A model generated the notes under the pieces. The model was not told the DNA's origin, made no database searches, and worked only from the letters and a program-made list of their open reading frames with translations. A DNA stretch of 14,068 nucleotides from contig CAYZRZ010000043.1 of assembly GCA_964480995.1 (NCBI GenBank), positions 1 to 14,068 of the forward strand, written 5' to 3'. Numbering within the stretch: position 1 is the stretch's first letter; the number at the start of each line of letters is the position of its first letter. Source of the stretch: UBA1038 sp964480995. GTDB lineage: Bacteria > Bacillota > Clostridia > Christensenellales > Aristaeellaceae. Positions 13,531 to 14,068 of this stretch are shown here, one piece after another. The position numbers and the translations under genes are program-made.

Positions 13531-14068
13531 CTACTCCATGTCTCCCGACAGCGTCAAAATCATGGTCAGCGCCGCCATCCCGGCGGTTTCCGTGCGCAGG
13601 ATGCGCGGCCCCAGCGTGATGGCCTGCCCGCCCAGGGCTTCAACCTCATCTTCAGTCATCCCGCCCTCCGGGCCGATCACAAGGGCAATGTCCTTCGCCC
13701 CCTGATAAGCCTCCCGCAGGGGCAGGCCGCCCGCTTCCCAGGGGATCAGCACCTGCTCATGCGCCTTGAGCGCCTCCTTCAAGCCTGAAAAGCTCAGGCA
13801 ATCCGATATCTCCGGCACCAGGCTGCGGCCCGACTGCACGGCAGCCTCGCGGGCGATACGCGAAAAGCGCGCCAGCTTCTTCTCCCCGCCCTCCCACTGC
13901 GCCACGCAGCGGCTGAACAGGCAGGGCACGATCCGGGCGATCCCCAGCTCCGTACACTTTTGCATCACGGTGTCCATGCGTTCGCCTTTGGAAAGCCCCT
14001 GGTAGAGCGTGACGCGCGTCCCCGGCTCCCGGCTCTCGGTCTCCCTGACCACGCGCACGCGGGGAAGT
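13531..14068 (-). CDS. rsmE: 16S rRNA m3U1498 methyltransferase RsmE, 5' end outside window
   Basis: Methylates N3 of U1498 in 16S rRNA using S-adenosylmethionine. About 178 C-terminal residues are in the window; the frame stays open to the right edge, and the N-terminal PUA-like part (family length about 240-250) is missing. The SPOUT knot that binds the cofactor is clear: LVIGPEGGMTEDEVEAL and LGPRILRTETAGMAAL. KGERMDTVMQKCTELGI and the arginine-containing VPCLFSRCVAQW segment also match the family. A GTG at 14058 opens a shorter reading frame but lies inside the domain and is not the start. The stop TAG lies 5 nt before mtaB, so the two are co-transcribed. Confidence 0.94.
   Translation of the reverse strand, partial: LPRVRVVRETESREPGTRVTLYQGLSKGERMDTVMQKCTELGIARIVPCLFSRCVAQWEGGEKKLARFSRIAREAAVQSGRSLVPEISDCLSFSGLKEALKAHEQVLIPWEAGGLPLREAYQGAKDIALVIGPEGGMTEDEVEALGGQAITLGPRILRTETAGMAALTMILTLSGDME

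Overview
The window carries ordinary chromosomal genes of a fairly GC-rich bacterium. Coding GC is high, but the promoters are AT-rich sigma-A type with 17-bp spacers and the Shine-Dalgarno sequences are strong (AGGAGG, GGAGG). TTG and GTG starts are common. Together with the rsmE-mtaB gene pair and an LnrLMN-like exporter, this points to Bacillota, probably a high-GC gut-type Clostridia. That placement is inference. No rRNA, tRNA, CRISPR array, insertion sequence or phage gene was seen.

Layout. (1) 1-961, minus strand: the N-terminal 312 residues of a NarL/LytS-type sensor histidine kinase, cut off by the left edge. (2) 960-1054: a compact divergent control region with two back-to-back promoters, each with a GTGA-N6-TCAC palindrome directly upstream of its -35 box. 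(3) 1100-4347, plus strand: an ABC exporter operon of one ATPase and two ABC-2 permeases. Its composition resembles the Bacillus LnrJK-LnrLMN (YfiJKLMN) polyene/lipid-stress resistance module. (4) 4359-4428: hairpins between convergent operons. (5) 7905 down to 4428, minus strand: lysC-asd-hom, the three steps from aspartate to homoserine, joined by two GTGA overlaps and driven by a TTGACA-N17-TAAGAT promoter. (6) 11738 down to 8082, minus strand: pgk-tpiA followed by gpmI, with a clear terminator after gpmI. (7) Right edge to 11877, minus strand: rsmE (partial)-mtaB-HIT, two RNA-modification enzymes and a small HIT hydrolase.

How they work together. The kinase and exporter look like a stress- or antibiotic-sensing unit under joint control; its response regulator is not in the window and may lie beyond the left edge. 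The lysC-asd-hom operon feeds threonine, methionine and lysine synthesis. pgk, tpiA and gpmI form the lower/middle glycolytic block.

I found no clearly new biological system. The most interesting signals are regulatory: the near-symmetric divergent control region at 960-1054, a possible Shine-Dalgarno-masking RNA switch in the gpmI leader (9629-9697), and a homoserine dehydrogenase whose C-terminal ACT domain is shortened or degenerate.
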